Source: Labilithrix sp. | Lineage (GTDB): Bacteria; Myxococcota; Polyangia; Polyangiales; Polyangiaceae | DNA: 31,817 nt | Reading direction: 5' to 3' | Assembly: GCA_028287035.1 (NCBI GenBank) | Contig: JAQBQL010000279.1 | Coordinates: 1-31,817, forward strand | In this document: positions 7,694 through 15,184 of the stretch, piece after piece | Layout: each line of letters starts with the position of its first letter | Numbering within the stretch: position 1 is the first letter of the stretch | Program-made: the position numbers and the translations under genes | The notes under the pieces: generated by a model | The model's input: the letters and a program-made list of their open reading frames with translations, nothing else | Database searches by the model: none | Told to the model about the DNA's origin: nothing

Positions 7694-9388
7694 CTACTTC
7701 TTTTTTGCCGCGAGCCGCTCCTTGCGCTCGAGGAACTCCTCGTACGTGCCGCCGAAGTCCTCGATGTCCGCGCCCTGGCCGCCGTCGCGGGGAGTGAGCT
7801 CCACGATGCGCGTCGCCAGCTCCGAGACGACGTGCCGGTCGTGGCTGACGAAGACGATGGTGCCCGTGTACTGCTTGAGCCCGTCGAGCAGGCCCTCGAT
7901 CGACTCGATGTCGAGGTGGTTCGTCGGCTCGTCGAGGACGAGCACGTTCGGCTTGATGACGAGGAGCTTCGCCAGCAGGAGGCGCGCGCACTCGCCGCCC
8001 GACATCGTGGCCGCCGCCTTGAGGCCGGCCTCACCGGTGAAGAGGAGGCGCCCGAGCGTCCCGCGGATCTGCTCCTGGGGCGCGAGCTTGTCCCACTGGT
8101 AGAGCCACTGGAAGGCGTTCATGCCGGAGGCGGTGCGGTTCAGCGCTTCGTGCGCGTCCTGCGTGAAGTAGCCGACGGCGGTGTCGTGGCCCCACCGGAT
8201 CTCGCCGGTCTCGGGCTTCTCGGTGTCGAGCCGCGTGTCCTCGTCGAGGCCCGCGTAGGCGCCGACCAGCAGCTTGAGGAGCGTCGACTTGCCGACGCCG
8301 TTCGGGCCGGTGACCGCGATCTTGTCGCCGCGGTTCACGTGGAAGGAGGCGTTCTTGTAGACGACGATCTCCTTGCCCTTGTCGTCGGTGAACGTCTTGC
8401 TGACGTTCTCCATGCGGACGACGTCGCGGCCGCTCGGCTTCTCGAACTCGAACTTGATGAAGGGACGGACGAGGCTCGAGCGCTTCGGGCCCTTCGACTC
8501 GATCTCCTCCTTCAGCTTGTCGATCTGCTTCACGCGCGACTGCGCCTGCTTGCTCTTCGAGGCGTGGGACCCGAAGCGCTGCACGAACTCCTGGAGCTCG
8601 GCGACCTTCTTCTTCGCGCCGGCGGCCTGCGTGGCGGCACGCTGGTTGTTCTCGTACTTCGCGTCGACGAAGTCGGAGTAGTTGCCGGTGTAGACGGTGA
8701 TCGTCTGGTAGTCGACGTCCGCGATGTGGGTCGCGACCTCGTTCAGGAAGTGGCGGTCGTGGCTGACGACCACGAGCGTGCCCTTGAACACGTTGATGAG
8801 AAAGTCCTCGAGCCAGCGGATCGAGTCGAGGTCGAGGTGGTTCGTGGGCTCGTCGAGGAGCAGCACGTCCGGCTTGCCGTAGAGCACCTGCGCGATGAGG
8901 ACGCGGAGCTTGTAGCCGCCCGACAGCGAGCTCATCTTGGACTCGTGCTTGTCGGCGGGGATGCCGAGGCCGACCAGCAGCTCGGCGGCGTCGCCCTCCG
9001 CGGTGTAGCCCTCCTCCTCGCCGATGATGCCCTCGAGCTCGCCGAGGCGGACGCCCACCTCGTCCGTGATCTCGCCCTGGAGGAGGCGCTCCTTCTCGGC
9101 CATGGCGGCCCAGAGGTCCTTCTTCCCCATGATCACCGTATCGATGATCCGCTCCTGCTCGTACTCGAAGTGGTTCTGGCGGAGCACGCCGAGCCGCAGA
9201 TTGCCGGGGATCGTGATGGATCCGGTGTCGGTGTCCTCGTTGCCCTCGAGCATCTTGAGGAGCGTCGACTTGCCCGCGCCGTTCGCCCCGGTGAGGCCAT
9301 ACCTCTTGCCGGGATCGAACTGCATCGAGACGTTCTCGAACAGGATCTTGGGGCCAAAGCGCTTCGTAACGGTATCGAGGACGATCAC
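7694..9388 (-). CDS. ABC-F family ATPase, YbiT-like
   Basis: 564 residues from GTG 9388, chosen because VIVLDTVTKRFG is the natural beginning of the first ABC domain; the open frame upstream (to 9568) is Arg-rich shadow sequence. There are two ATP-binding cassettes: GANGAGKST, LSGGYKLRV and LLLDEPTNHLD in the first; GPNGVGKST, MSGGECARL and LVLDEPTNHLD in the second. Between them is the basic linker typical of the family (KKKVAELQEFVQRFGSHASKSKQ). The text DTVIMGKKDLW and the wording around each box are close to E. coli YbiT. ABC-F proteins have no membrane domain and act on the ribosome near the peptidyl-tRNA. The tail is Lys-rich (ERLAAKKK). Whether it protects against an antibiotic or is housekeeping cannot be told here. 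Confidence 0.95.
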   Translation of the reverse strand: MIVLDTVTKRFGPKILFENVSMQFDPGKRYGLTGANGAGKSTLLKMLEGNEDTDTGSITIPGNLRLGVLRQNHFEYEQERIIDTVIMGKKDLWAAMAEKERLLQGEITDEVGVRLGELEGIIGEEEGYTAEGDAAELLVGLGIPADKHESKMSSLSGGYKLRVLIAQVLYGKPDVLLLDEPTNHLDLDSIRWLEDFLINVFKGTLVVVSHDRHFLNEVATHIADVDYQTITVYTGNYSDFVDAKYENNQRAATQAAGAKKKVAELQEFVQRFGSHASKSKQAQSRVKQIDKLKEEIESKGPKRSSLVRPFIKFEFEKPSGRDVVRMENVSKTFTDDKGKEIVVYKNASFHVNRGDKIAVTGPNGVGKSTLLKLLVGAYAGLDEDTRLDTEKPETGEIRWGHDTAVGYFTQDAHEALNRTASGMNAFQWLYQWDKLAPQEQIRGTLGRLLFTGEAGLKAAATMSGGECARLLLAKLLVIKPNVLVLDEPTNHLDIESIEGLLDGLKQYTGTIVFVSHDRHVVSELATRIVELTPRDGGQGADIEDFGGTYEEFLERKERLAAKKK

Positions 9389-9459
9389 GGGCCGCCGTGT
9401 AGCACGGAATCGCTCGCGGCGCGCGGCAAGGGGCTCTTCTCGGGGTGCTCCAGGTTGGG

Positions 9460-9465
9460 TACGCT
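9460..9465 (+). promoter_or_regulatory. Candidate -10 hexamer (TACGCT)
   Basis: TACGCT ends 15 bp before GTG 9481. It matches the TANNNT pattern seen in front of several genes in this window and favours 9481 over 9445 as the start. No convincing -35 is visible. Confidence 0.3.
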
Positions 9466-9480
9466 CGCTGGACGTCCTCC

Positions 9481-12400
9481 GTGCGTGACCCGTCCTTCTA
9501 CGTCTCGAGCTTGCTCGAGCTCGCCGACGCCGCCCCTGGCGAGCGGCGTGCGCTGTGGCGTCAGGCAATGGCGGCGCTCTCGCGCGTGCCGACCTCCGGC
9601 GGGCCGAGCGCGCTCGAGGGGCTGCACCCCGACGTCCTCCTGAAGGGCGTGCAGGTCGCGCTCGACGCGGGCCTCGTCGACGATCTCGACTGGCTGTCTC
9701 CGCAGGCCGGCGGCATCGCGCTCTACACGCTCGCCGCCGCGCTCCCCGCCTCGAACGAGCAGCGCGAGCTCGGGCGGCGCGTGCTCGCGCGCATGCTGGC
9801 CGGCAACGCCGAGTCCTTCACGGCGATGGCGACGATCATGGCGCAGACGGGCGGGAAGGGTCTCACCTCGTCGGCGATGCGCGCCCGCATGTCGCTCGTC
9901 ACCGAGCTGCCGATCGCGCACGGGATCGCCGACGGTCCGCTGGCCCTCGCGCTGGTCAGCCGTCGTGACTACGCGCGGGAATGGATCGCGGCGCCGTCGA
10001 CCCGCTCGCTGCCGGCGCGCCGGCTCGCCGCGAAGCTCCTCGAACGTGCCGCGCGCGAGGCGGCCCGGCGCGCGCAGCTCGGCGACACGCATGCCCTGCG
10101 GGTCTTCGTCGGCGACACCGTGCGCGTCGCGTACAACCGGCTGCTCACCGACCGCGAGTCGCTCGTCTGGCGGTACGTCGCGGTGGCGCGTGGTCTCTGC
10201 GCCGCGTGGGTGCCCGAGCTCCGCAACCAGATCCAGGAGAGCCTGCGCGAAGGGCTGAGCCCCACCGAGTGGCGCCGCGCTGCCGCCTCGCTCGCCGCGT
10301 ACGGCGCGGTGAAGCCGGACGAGGCGGTGAAGATGACGCTCGCGCTCGTGAAGCGCGGCTTCTTCACGTGGGAGGACCCGGCGAGCGCGGCGGCGTTCGT
10401 GTGGGGCATCGCCCGCACCATCGAGGCCGAGCCCGAGGCCGCCCAGAAGATGCTCGACGCGGTGCTCGCCGCCGCCTCGCCCGAGGTCGCCGAGGCAGTC
10501 GCCGAGCTGCGCTACGAGTACGGCGCGTCCAAGATCGTCGACCGCGCCTCGAACCGGGCGCTCGAGCTCCTGAAGAGCGATCGCGCCAAATCGAAGAACG
10601 ACGACGACGGCGCGGCCGGTCTCTTCACCGACCTCGCGCGCGACCTGGACGCTACCGATTCCGACGACCCCCCGATTCGCGCCCAGATGGCGGCGGCGCT
10701 CGACGTCTTCGTCAGCACCGGCGCGCAGGCCGCCTTCACCGCGGCGCGCGGCGCGTTCGATGCCGCGCGCGAGGCGATGGACACGCTCGACGCGTACGCC
10801 AAGGACGACGCGCTCGAGGGCGGAGCCGGCTCGCTGGCGCGCCGGTCGTCGATGCGGCTCCTCCGCGACCTCGACGCGAGCCTCCTCGAGCGCCACGTCG
10901 CGCTCGACCTCGCGCGGCTCGGCGGCGCCACCGACCAGGTGCGCGCCGCCGACCAGTCCCTCGACGACGTGCGCGAGCGCCTCGCGGACTGGATCGTGCT
11001 CTGCGAGAGCCCGGGGACGGGCCCCACCGCCGGAGCGCTCAGCCACCCCACGCTCAGGCTGCGCCGGCTGCGTGCGCTCCTCCACCTCGTCGACGGCGAT
11101 CTGGGCGATGGTCCCGACTCGGGCGGGCGCAGCTCGCGGAGCACCGAGCTCGAGGCCGAGCTCCTCCGGGCCAAGCGGCTCCGGGCGCTCTGGCTCCGCA
11201 CCGTCAAGTCGCTCCTCGAGCACTTCGAGCACGATCCGCCGGCGGTGCTGAAGCGCACGCTCCTCGCGTCGCTGGGCCGCGCGCTCGACGCGCTCGTGCG
11301 CCTCGACGTGTGCGACGTCACCGACGCGCTCCTCGCGCTCGGTACCCGCATCCGGTCCACCTCCGAGTTCGAGACGCTCGCCGAGGCCTCGATGGACCCG
11401 GACCTGCGGCACGTGCTGACGCGCTATGCGCGGTTCCTGCGCGACACCGACGCGACCCGCCCCATCAAGCGGAAGGACAGCGACCCGAAGAACTCGGTGT
11501 TCCCGCCGTCGGTCGCGCCGCCGCGCGGGACCCCCGCCGAGGAGCGGCTCAAGGCCTTCGCCTCGCTGGCCGACGAGCTCGCGCCCGAGTCCTCGGCGCG
11601 CAGCGAGGCGCTCCGCACGGTGCTCGTGCGCCTCCACCAGGCGCTCGCCACGATCGCCAACGTCGGGTCGCTCCGCGCGCTCTCGACGTCGAGCACGACC
11701 GACCCGGACGTGATCGCCGCCGTCGAGACGTGGGTCGGCGCGCTCGCCCAGATGTGCCTCGGGGCGCGGGGCCGCCTCGACCCCGAGCTGCCGGCGAGCG
11801 CGCTCTCGGTGGCGCCGCCGAAGCTGCTCACCCAGGCGGTCACGCAGGTCCTCTCCGGCGAGCTGGTGATGCTCACGCCCGACGTCCTGTCGCCCGCGAT
11901 CGACGAGCTGCTGGTGGGGCTCCCGCACGGCATCGCGCTGATCACCGCGGGCATCCTCTGGTCGCTCCAGGATCTTCCGATCGAGCGGCCCTCGCGCGTC
12001 GGCGTGTCGGTGCCAACGCCCGATCAGCTTCCCCCGTGGCTTCCCGCGCGGCGCACCCTCGGCGGCTTCTACGTGGTGCGATCGCTCGGGATCGGCGGCA
12101 CCGCCTCGGTGTTCGTGGTCAACCGCGTCGAGGACCGGCACGAGGAGAGCCCGGAGCGGTTCGCGCTCAAGGTCCCCGACTACAACGCCACCGCCGCGCG
12201 ATCCCTCTCCCAGGACGAGTTCTTCAAGCTGTTCCGGGAAGAGGCTTCGGCGCTCATCATGCTGCCGAACCACGTGAACCTCGCGCGGTTCGTCACGTTC
12301 GACCTGTCGGCCCGTCCGCTCCCGATCCTCGTGATGGAGCTCGTCGAGGGGGTCACGCTCGAGCGCGTCATCGAGACGAAGGCGTTCGACATGAAGCGGC

Positions 12401-12924
12401 TCCTCAAGGCGCTCGACGACGTGCTCGCCGGGCTCGAGGCGATGCACGTCGCGGGGCTCGGGCACCTCGACATCAAGCCGTCCAACGTGGTGCTGCGGAG
12501 AGGGGAGCAGGGCGTCCTCGTGGACTTCGGTCTGTCGGGCCGGAAGATCCGGCAGGGCTGCGGCACCGGCCCGTACGGCTCGCCCGAGGTGTGGGGCGTC
12601 GCGCCCGACGACCACCAGCCGTCCCCCATGGCCGCCGACATCTACTCGTTCGGCTGCCTCGCGTTCGAGGCGCTGACCGGCAAGGTGCTCTTCGATGCGC
12701 CGAACGAGGTCACCCAGATCACGATGCACATCGCGCACGACGGCGCCCCCGAGCCGATCCGCGCGCTCGTGAAGAACCCCGAGGTCGCGCCGCTCGCCGA
12801 GGTGCTGGTGTCCACGCTGCGCCGCGATCCCCGCCAGAGGCCGACCGCCGAGCAGCTCCGCCGGGACCTGCGCTCCGTCGCGTCGATGGTCGAGGACGCG
12901 CGCTGGCCCGTGAGCACGACGTGA
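9481..12924 (+). CDS. Very large protein with C-terminal non-RD Ser/Thr kinase domain
   Basis: I use GTG 9481 (1147 residues) because a -10-like TACGCT lies just before it; GTG 9445, with AAGGGG eleven bases upstream, is the alternative and adds 12 residues. The first ~850 residues are Ala/Leu/Glu/Arg-rich, apparently all-helical and without recognisable domains or membrane spans; a helical-repeat scaffold is likely. The kinase occupies about 860-1130: P-loop LGIGGTASVFVV, an FALKVP lysine, HLDIKPSN with Asp997, DFGLSG, and GSPEVWG in the APE position. The Arg before the catalytic Asp is Leu (HLD), making it a non-RD kinase that should not need activation-loop phosphorylation. Placing the kinase at the C-terminus behind such a long scaffold reverses the usual bacterial order. 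The stop overlaps the next start (GTGA). Confidence 0.88.
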   Translation: MRDPSFYVSSLLELADAAPGERRALWRQAMAALSRVPTSGGPSALEGLHPDVLLKGVQVALDAGLVDDLDWLSPQAGGIALYTLAAALPASNEQRELGRRVLARMLAGNAESFTAMATIMAQTGGKGLTSSAMRARMSLVTELPIAHGIADGPLALALVSRRDYAREWIAAPSTRSLPARRLAAKLLERAAREAARRAQLGDTHALRVFVGDTVRVAYNRLLTDRESLVWRYVAVARGLCAAWVPELRNQIQESLREGLSPTEWRRAAASLAAYGAVKPDEAVKMTLALVKRGFFTWEDPASAAAFVWGIARTIEAEPEAAQKMLDAVLAAASPEVAEAVAELRYEYGASKIVDRASNRALELLKSDRAKSKNDDDGAAGLFTDLARDLDATDSDDPPIRAQMAAALDVFVSTGAQAAFTAARGAFDAAREAMDTLDAYAKDDALEGGAGSLARRSSMRLLRDLDASLLERHVALDLARLGGATDQVRAADQSLDDVRERLADWIVLCESPGTGPTAGALSHPTLRLRRLRALLHLVDGDLGDGPDSGGRSSRSTELEAELLRAKRLRALWLRTVKSLLEHFEHDPPAVLKRTLLASLGRALDALVRLDVCDVTDALLALGTRIRSTSEFETLAEASMDPDLRHVLTRYARFLRDTDATRPIKRKDSDPKNSVFPPSVAPPRGTPAEERLKAFASLADELAPESSARSEALRTVLVRLHQALATIANVGSLRALSTSSTTDPDVIAAVETWVGALAQMCLGARGRLDPELPASALSVAPPKLLTQAVTQVLSGELVMLTPDVLSPAIDELLVGLPHGIALITAGILWSLQDLPIERPSRVGVSVPTPDQLPPWLPARRTLGGFYVVRSLGIGGTASVFVVNRVEDRHEESPERFALKVPDYNATAARSLSQDEFFKLFREEASALIMLPNHVNLARFVTFDLSARPLPILVMELVEGVTLERVIETKAFDMKRLLKALDDVLAGLEAMHVAGLGHLDIKPSNVVLRRGEQGVLVDFGLSGRKIRQGCGTGPYGSPEVWGVAPDDHQPSPMAADIYSFGCLAFEALTGKVLFDAPNEVTQITMHIAHDGAPEPIRALVKNPEVAPLAEVLVSTLRRDPRQRPTAEQLRRDLRSVASMVEDARWPVSTT

Positions 12925-13325
12925 GCCGCGCCGGTGCCGCCCCGGTGGCCGGCCTGCCTCCGCTCGCGGGCGAGCCCGATCCCGACGGCGGCGACTGCGT
13001 GGCGTGCGGCCGCTGTTGCCACCATGCGCCGCGCACCGTGCACCTCCTCGAGCCCGACGAGGCGCGCATGGGCAAGCGCCTCCTGGACCTCTACACCGAG
13101 CTCGACGACGGGCCGCCCTGGATGCGGTTCGTGCGGAACGAGGGCGAGCACTGCGGCGGCCTCGACGTGTCCGTCCCGGGCCTCTACCCGTGCGCCATCT
13201 ACGAGGTGCGGCCCGAGGACTGCCGCATCGTCGAGCCCGGTTCGCCCTGCTGCCTCGAGGCTCGCGCGCTCGGGCACCTCGGCGAGAGCGTCGAGTTCAA
13301 GCGCTCGCGGGCCGGCCGCGAGTAG
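12921..13325 (+). CDS. YkgJ-like Cys-cluster (zinc/iron-chelating) protein
   Basis: 134 residues from GTG 12921, overlapping the kinase stop by 4 nt. It carries the YkgJ-type pattern CVACGRCC (Cys26, 29, 32, 33), then Cys78, Cys91 in YPCAIYEVRPEDC, Cys101 and CC at 110-111. The spacing C-x2-C-x2-CC followed by C-x3-Y-x2-RP-x2-C is the family signature; these cysteines are thought to bind a metal ion or Fe-S cluster. The biochemical role is not established for the family. Coupling to the large kinase suggests they are made together. The convergent H-NOX gene ends 12 bp away, with a GGCGCC-N5-GGCGCC dyad (13330-13346) between them. Confidence 0.85.
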   Translation: MSRAGAAPVAGLPPLAGEPDPDGGDCVACGRCCHHAPRTVHLLEPDEARMGKRLLDLYTELDDGPPWMRFVRNEGEHCGGLDVSVPGLYPCAIYEVRPEDCRIVEPGSPCCLEARALGHLGESVEFKRSRAGRE

Positions 13326-13337
13326 CCGAGGCGCCGC

Positions 13338-13868
13338 TCAGGCGCCGGCCGCGAACACCACGCGAAGCGACTTCTCGGACAGCTTGGTCACGACGAGCTC
13401 CTCCCCGTAAAGGCCGCCCACCGCGCGCGCCATTCCCACCGCGATGTCGATGAGGCCGCGCCGCGACTCGTAGTGCATGACGAGGGTATCCGGCGCCGGC
13501 CACTCGAGGCGGAAGCGCGGCGGCTTCGCGTCGGGAACGTGCCGGGTCACGCGGTCGTGCATGTTGTTGATGTCGGTGAACAGCTCGCGCGCGCTCTTGT
13601 ACTTGGCGAACAGGTGCTTGTAGAGCCGGGGCGCGTACGCCCCGATCCAGTGGGCGCCGAACGCGTCTCCCGCCTGGGCCGCGCTGATGCCGAGCCTCGC
13701 GCACACCGCATCCACGATGGCCATCACCTGCGCGTCGGGAACGTCCTCCGTGAGGGTGAAGATCGTGAAGGGCGGCAGCTTCGCGTCGGCGAGGCACGCC
13801 TGCCACGTTGCTTCCCCGGCGGCCTTCAGCACGACTTCCCGCAAGCAGGTGATGACGGTTCCCTTCAC
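13338..13868 (-). CDS. Stand-alone H-NOX haem-binding gas sensor
   Basis: 176 residues from GTG 13868, giving the standard H-NOX opening MKGTVIT. The proximal haem ligand is His104 in INNMHDRV, followed by the PDAKPPRF stretch, and the propionate-binding YxSxR motif is intact (Tyr133, Ser135, Arg137). At the place of Tyr140 of the Thermoanaerobacter protein, which stabilises bound oxygen, there is Ile142. By analogy with other Tyr-less members this predicts an NO or CO sensor that excludes O2. No output domain is fused, and no histidine kinase or cyclase is adjacent. The likely co-transcribed neighbour (53 nt upstream) is the DUF2378-like gene. Family certainty is high; ligand choice is inference. 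Confidence 0.93.
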   Translation of the reverse strand: MKGTVITCLREVVLKAAGEATWQACLADAKLPPFTIFTLTEDVPDAQVMAIVDAVCARLGISAAQAGDAFGAHWIGAYAPRLYKHLFAKYKSARELFTDINNMHDRVTRHVPDAKPPRFRLEWPAPDTLVMHYESRRGLIDIAVGMARAVGGLYGEELVVTKLSEKSLRVVFAAGA

Positions 13869-13921
13869 GTGGAAGGTAACGGCCAGCGGGAGGCGAGCCG
13901 GTAGGCCTCAGGGCGAATCGT

Positions 13922-14581
13922 TCACCATGTGACGCGGAGCGCGAAACCGTCCTCCGTCATCATCTCGGGAATGTCGTTGACGACCACCCGCGCGCAGAAC
14001 GGCTCGATGCCGACGGCGATCGCTCCGCGCATGCTCGTCGTGAAGAACGGCGATCGCGCCAGCGGCACCCGCCAGAACTCGAGGCGGGCCTGTCGCTCGC
14101 CGAGCTTGTACACGGCGACCGCGCCGCCCCGGTTCGAGCGTTGCCATGCCTTCTCGAGGTGGGCGAGGGCGGTCCACGGGGACGCGACCTTGCCGACCAG
14201 CCGCGCCACGGTGGTGACGAACAGGCCGTTGTTCGCGGACGAGACCGCGCGGCCGATCGCGACCTGCTCCTCGAACGACAGGCGGAGCCCGTCACAGGCC
14301 GCGTACACGACGAGCGCGTCCTCGATGGGGACCCACTCGGCGGCGGTCACCGTCGAGACGCGATCCCGGAAGCGCCCCACGGGCAGGAGGTCGCGGTAGC
14401 GCTCGCCATGCCCCTGCTCGAGGATCCACTTGTACCCGCTCAGCAGGACCAGCCCGCGGACGGCATCGACCGGCGGCGTCTCGAGCTTCGAGCGCGGCGG
14501 CGGATAGACGAGGCCCTCGCCATGAGCGAGCGCTCGCGGCTTCCTCGGGACGGAGGTCGGTTGCTCCTCGAAAAAAGGCAC
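13922..14581 (-). CDS. Uncharacterised protein, DUF2378-like
   Basis: 219 residues from GTG 14581, the only plausible start in this frame. After a Pro-rich leader (1-40) comes a compact alpha/beta domain: VRGLVLLSG, AACDGLRLSFEEQVAIG, an RGGAVAVYKLG segment and a final FALRVTW. The order of segments and the terminal RVTW resemble the DUF2378 family (TIGR02265) described as paralogues in Myxococcus and Stigmatella; I judge this by eye. No enzyme motif, signal or membrane span is seen. It lies immediately upstream of the H-NOX gene on the same strand, so it may be its partner. Its start codon falls at the edge of a terminator hairpin, so expression may depend on read-through. Confidence 0.7.
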   Translation of the reverse strand: MPFFEEQPTSVPRKPRALAHGEGLVYPPPRSKLETPPVDAVRGLVLLSGYKWILEQGHGERYRDLLPVGRFRDRVSTVTAAEWVPIEDALVVYAACDGLRLSFEEQVAIGRAVSSANNGLFVTTVARLVGKVASPWTALAHLEKAWQRSNRGGAVAVYKLGERQARLEFWRVPLARSPFFTTSMRGAIAVGIEPFCARVVVNDIPEMMTEDGFALRVTW

Positions 14582-14602
14582 GTCCGGTCCTACGGCCGGA
14601 CG
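14571..14602 (-). terminator. Intrinsic terminator overlapping a start codon
   Basis: On the minus strand the sequence reads CGTCCGG, an 8-nt loop, CCGGACG, then TGCC and six T (14576-14571). A 7-bp G+C stem followed by a U tract is a textbook rho-independent terminator, placed 18 bp after the stop of the glutaredoxin-like gene. The GTG of the next gene (14581-14579) uses the last base of the stem and its first codons are the T tract. Confidence 0.75.
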
Positions 14603-14619
14603 CGCCCGCGATTAAGAGC

Positions 14620-15135
14620 TCACGAGGCTTTTGCGTTCGGGGTGCCGTACACCGCCGACTCGAGCTTGCCCGACACGTCCCACTCGACGAGCGCGTTGTA
14701 GCCGCCGACGGGCGTCGTCGCGACGAAGACGATGGGGAGGTCGTCCTCCTTGCACTGGGCCTCGCGCATCGCGTAGGCCTTCGCGACCTCGTCGGCGCTG
14801 ACGTCGAGCTCGGTGAACGCGAGGTTCTTCGCGGCGAGCGTCTCCCGGATCCGGCCGAGGAGGCGCGCGTTGCGGTCCTTCTCGAAATAGATCGTGATCG
14901 GCGCGGCGACGCGGACGATGGGCGCCGGTGCGGCGGCGAGCTCGCCGGAGCGGAGCTTCGCGAGCTTCTCGCGTCCGGCGCGGCGGCGCTCCAGCTCCTC
15001 CGGCGAGCAAAGGGGGTCGCCCAGCGTCATGTTGACGCGGCGTGCGAGATCCCTGGGGAGACGGATCCCGACGAAGCCGTCGCCGGCGGAGGTGGTGAGG
15101 AGCCGGTGAAGCGAGGTGCGAACCTTGTCGAGCAT
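14620..15135 (-). CDS. Glutaredoxin-fold protein lacking the active-site cysteines
   Basis: 171 residues from ATG 15135. Residues 1-70 are helical and charged, with a possible amphipathic start (MLDKVRTSLHRLL). Residues 78-164 follow the glutaredoxin pattern: strand ITIYF, a helix where CPYC would sit (EKDRNARLLGRIRETL, no Cys), FTELDVS, the cis-Pro turn LPIVFV (133-138) and VGGYNALVEWDVSGKL. The only cysteines (43, 128) are outside the active-site place, so thiol-disulphide catalysis is not expected; a binding role such as that of SH3BGR-like proteins is more likely. A possible promoter, TTGACG (15173-15168) and AAAGGT (15150-15145) 17 bp apart, lies just upstream. An intrinsic terminator follows the gene. 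Confidence 0.72.
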   Translation of the reverse strand: MLDKVRTSLHRLLTTSAGDGFVGIRLPRDLARRVNMTLGDPLCSPEELERRRAGREKLAKLRSGELAAAPAPIVRVAAPITIYFEKDRNARLLGRIRETLAAKNLAFTELDVSADEVAKAYAMREAQCKEDDLPIVFVATTPVGGYNALVEWDVSGKLESAVYGTPNAKAS

Positions 15136-15184
15136 GCGGCGCGCACCTTTCCGCAGCGCGGCCGGGCCGTCAAGCCGCCGGGCC

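Noticed and set aside
9385..12738. 1117-aa minus-strand open frame opposite the large kinase gene
   Set aside because: It is rich in Arg, His, Glu and Gly with no fold signature, the typical antisense shadow in G+C-rich DNA. The plus strand has clear kinase motifs.
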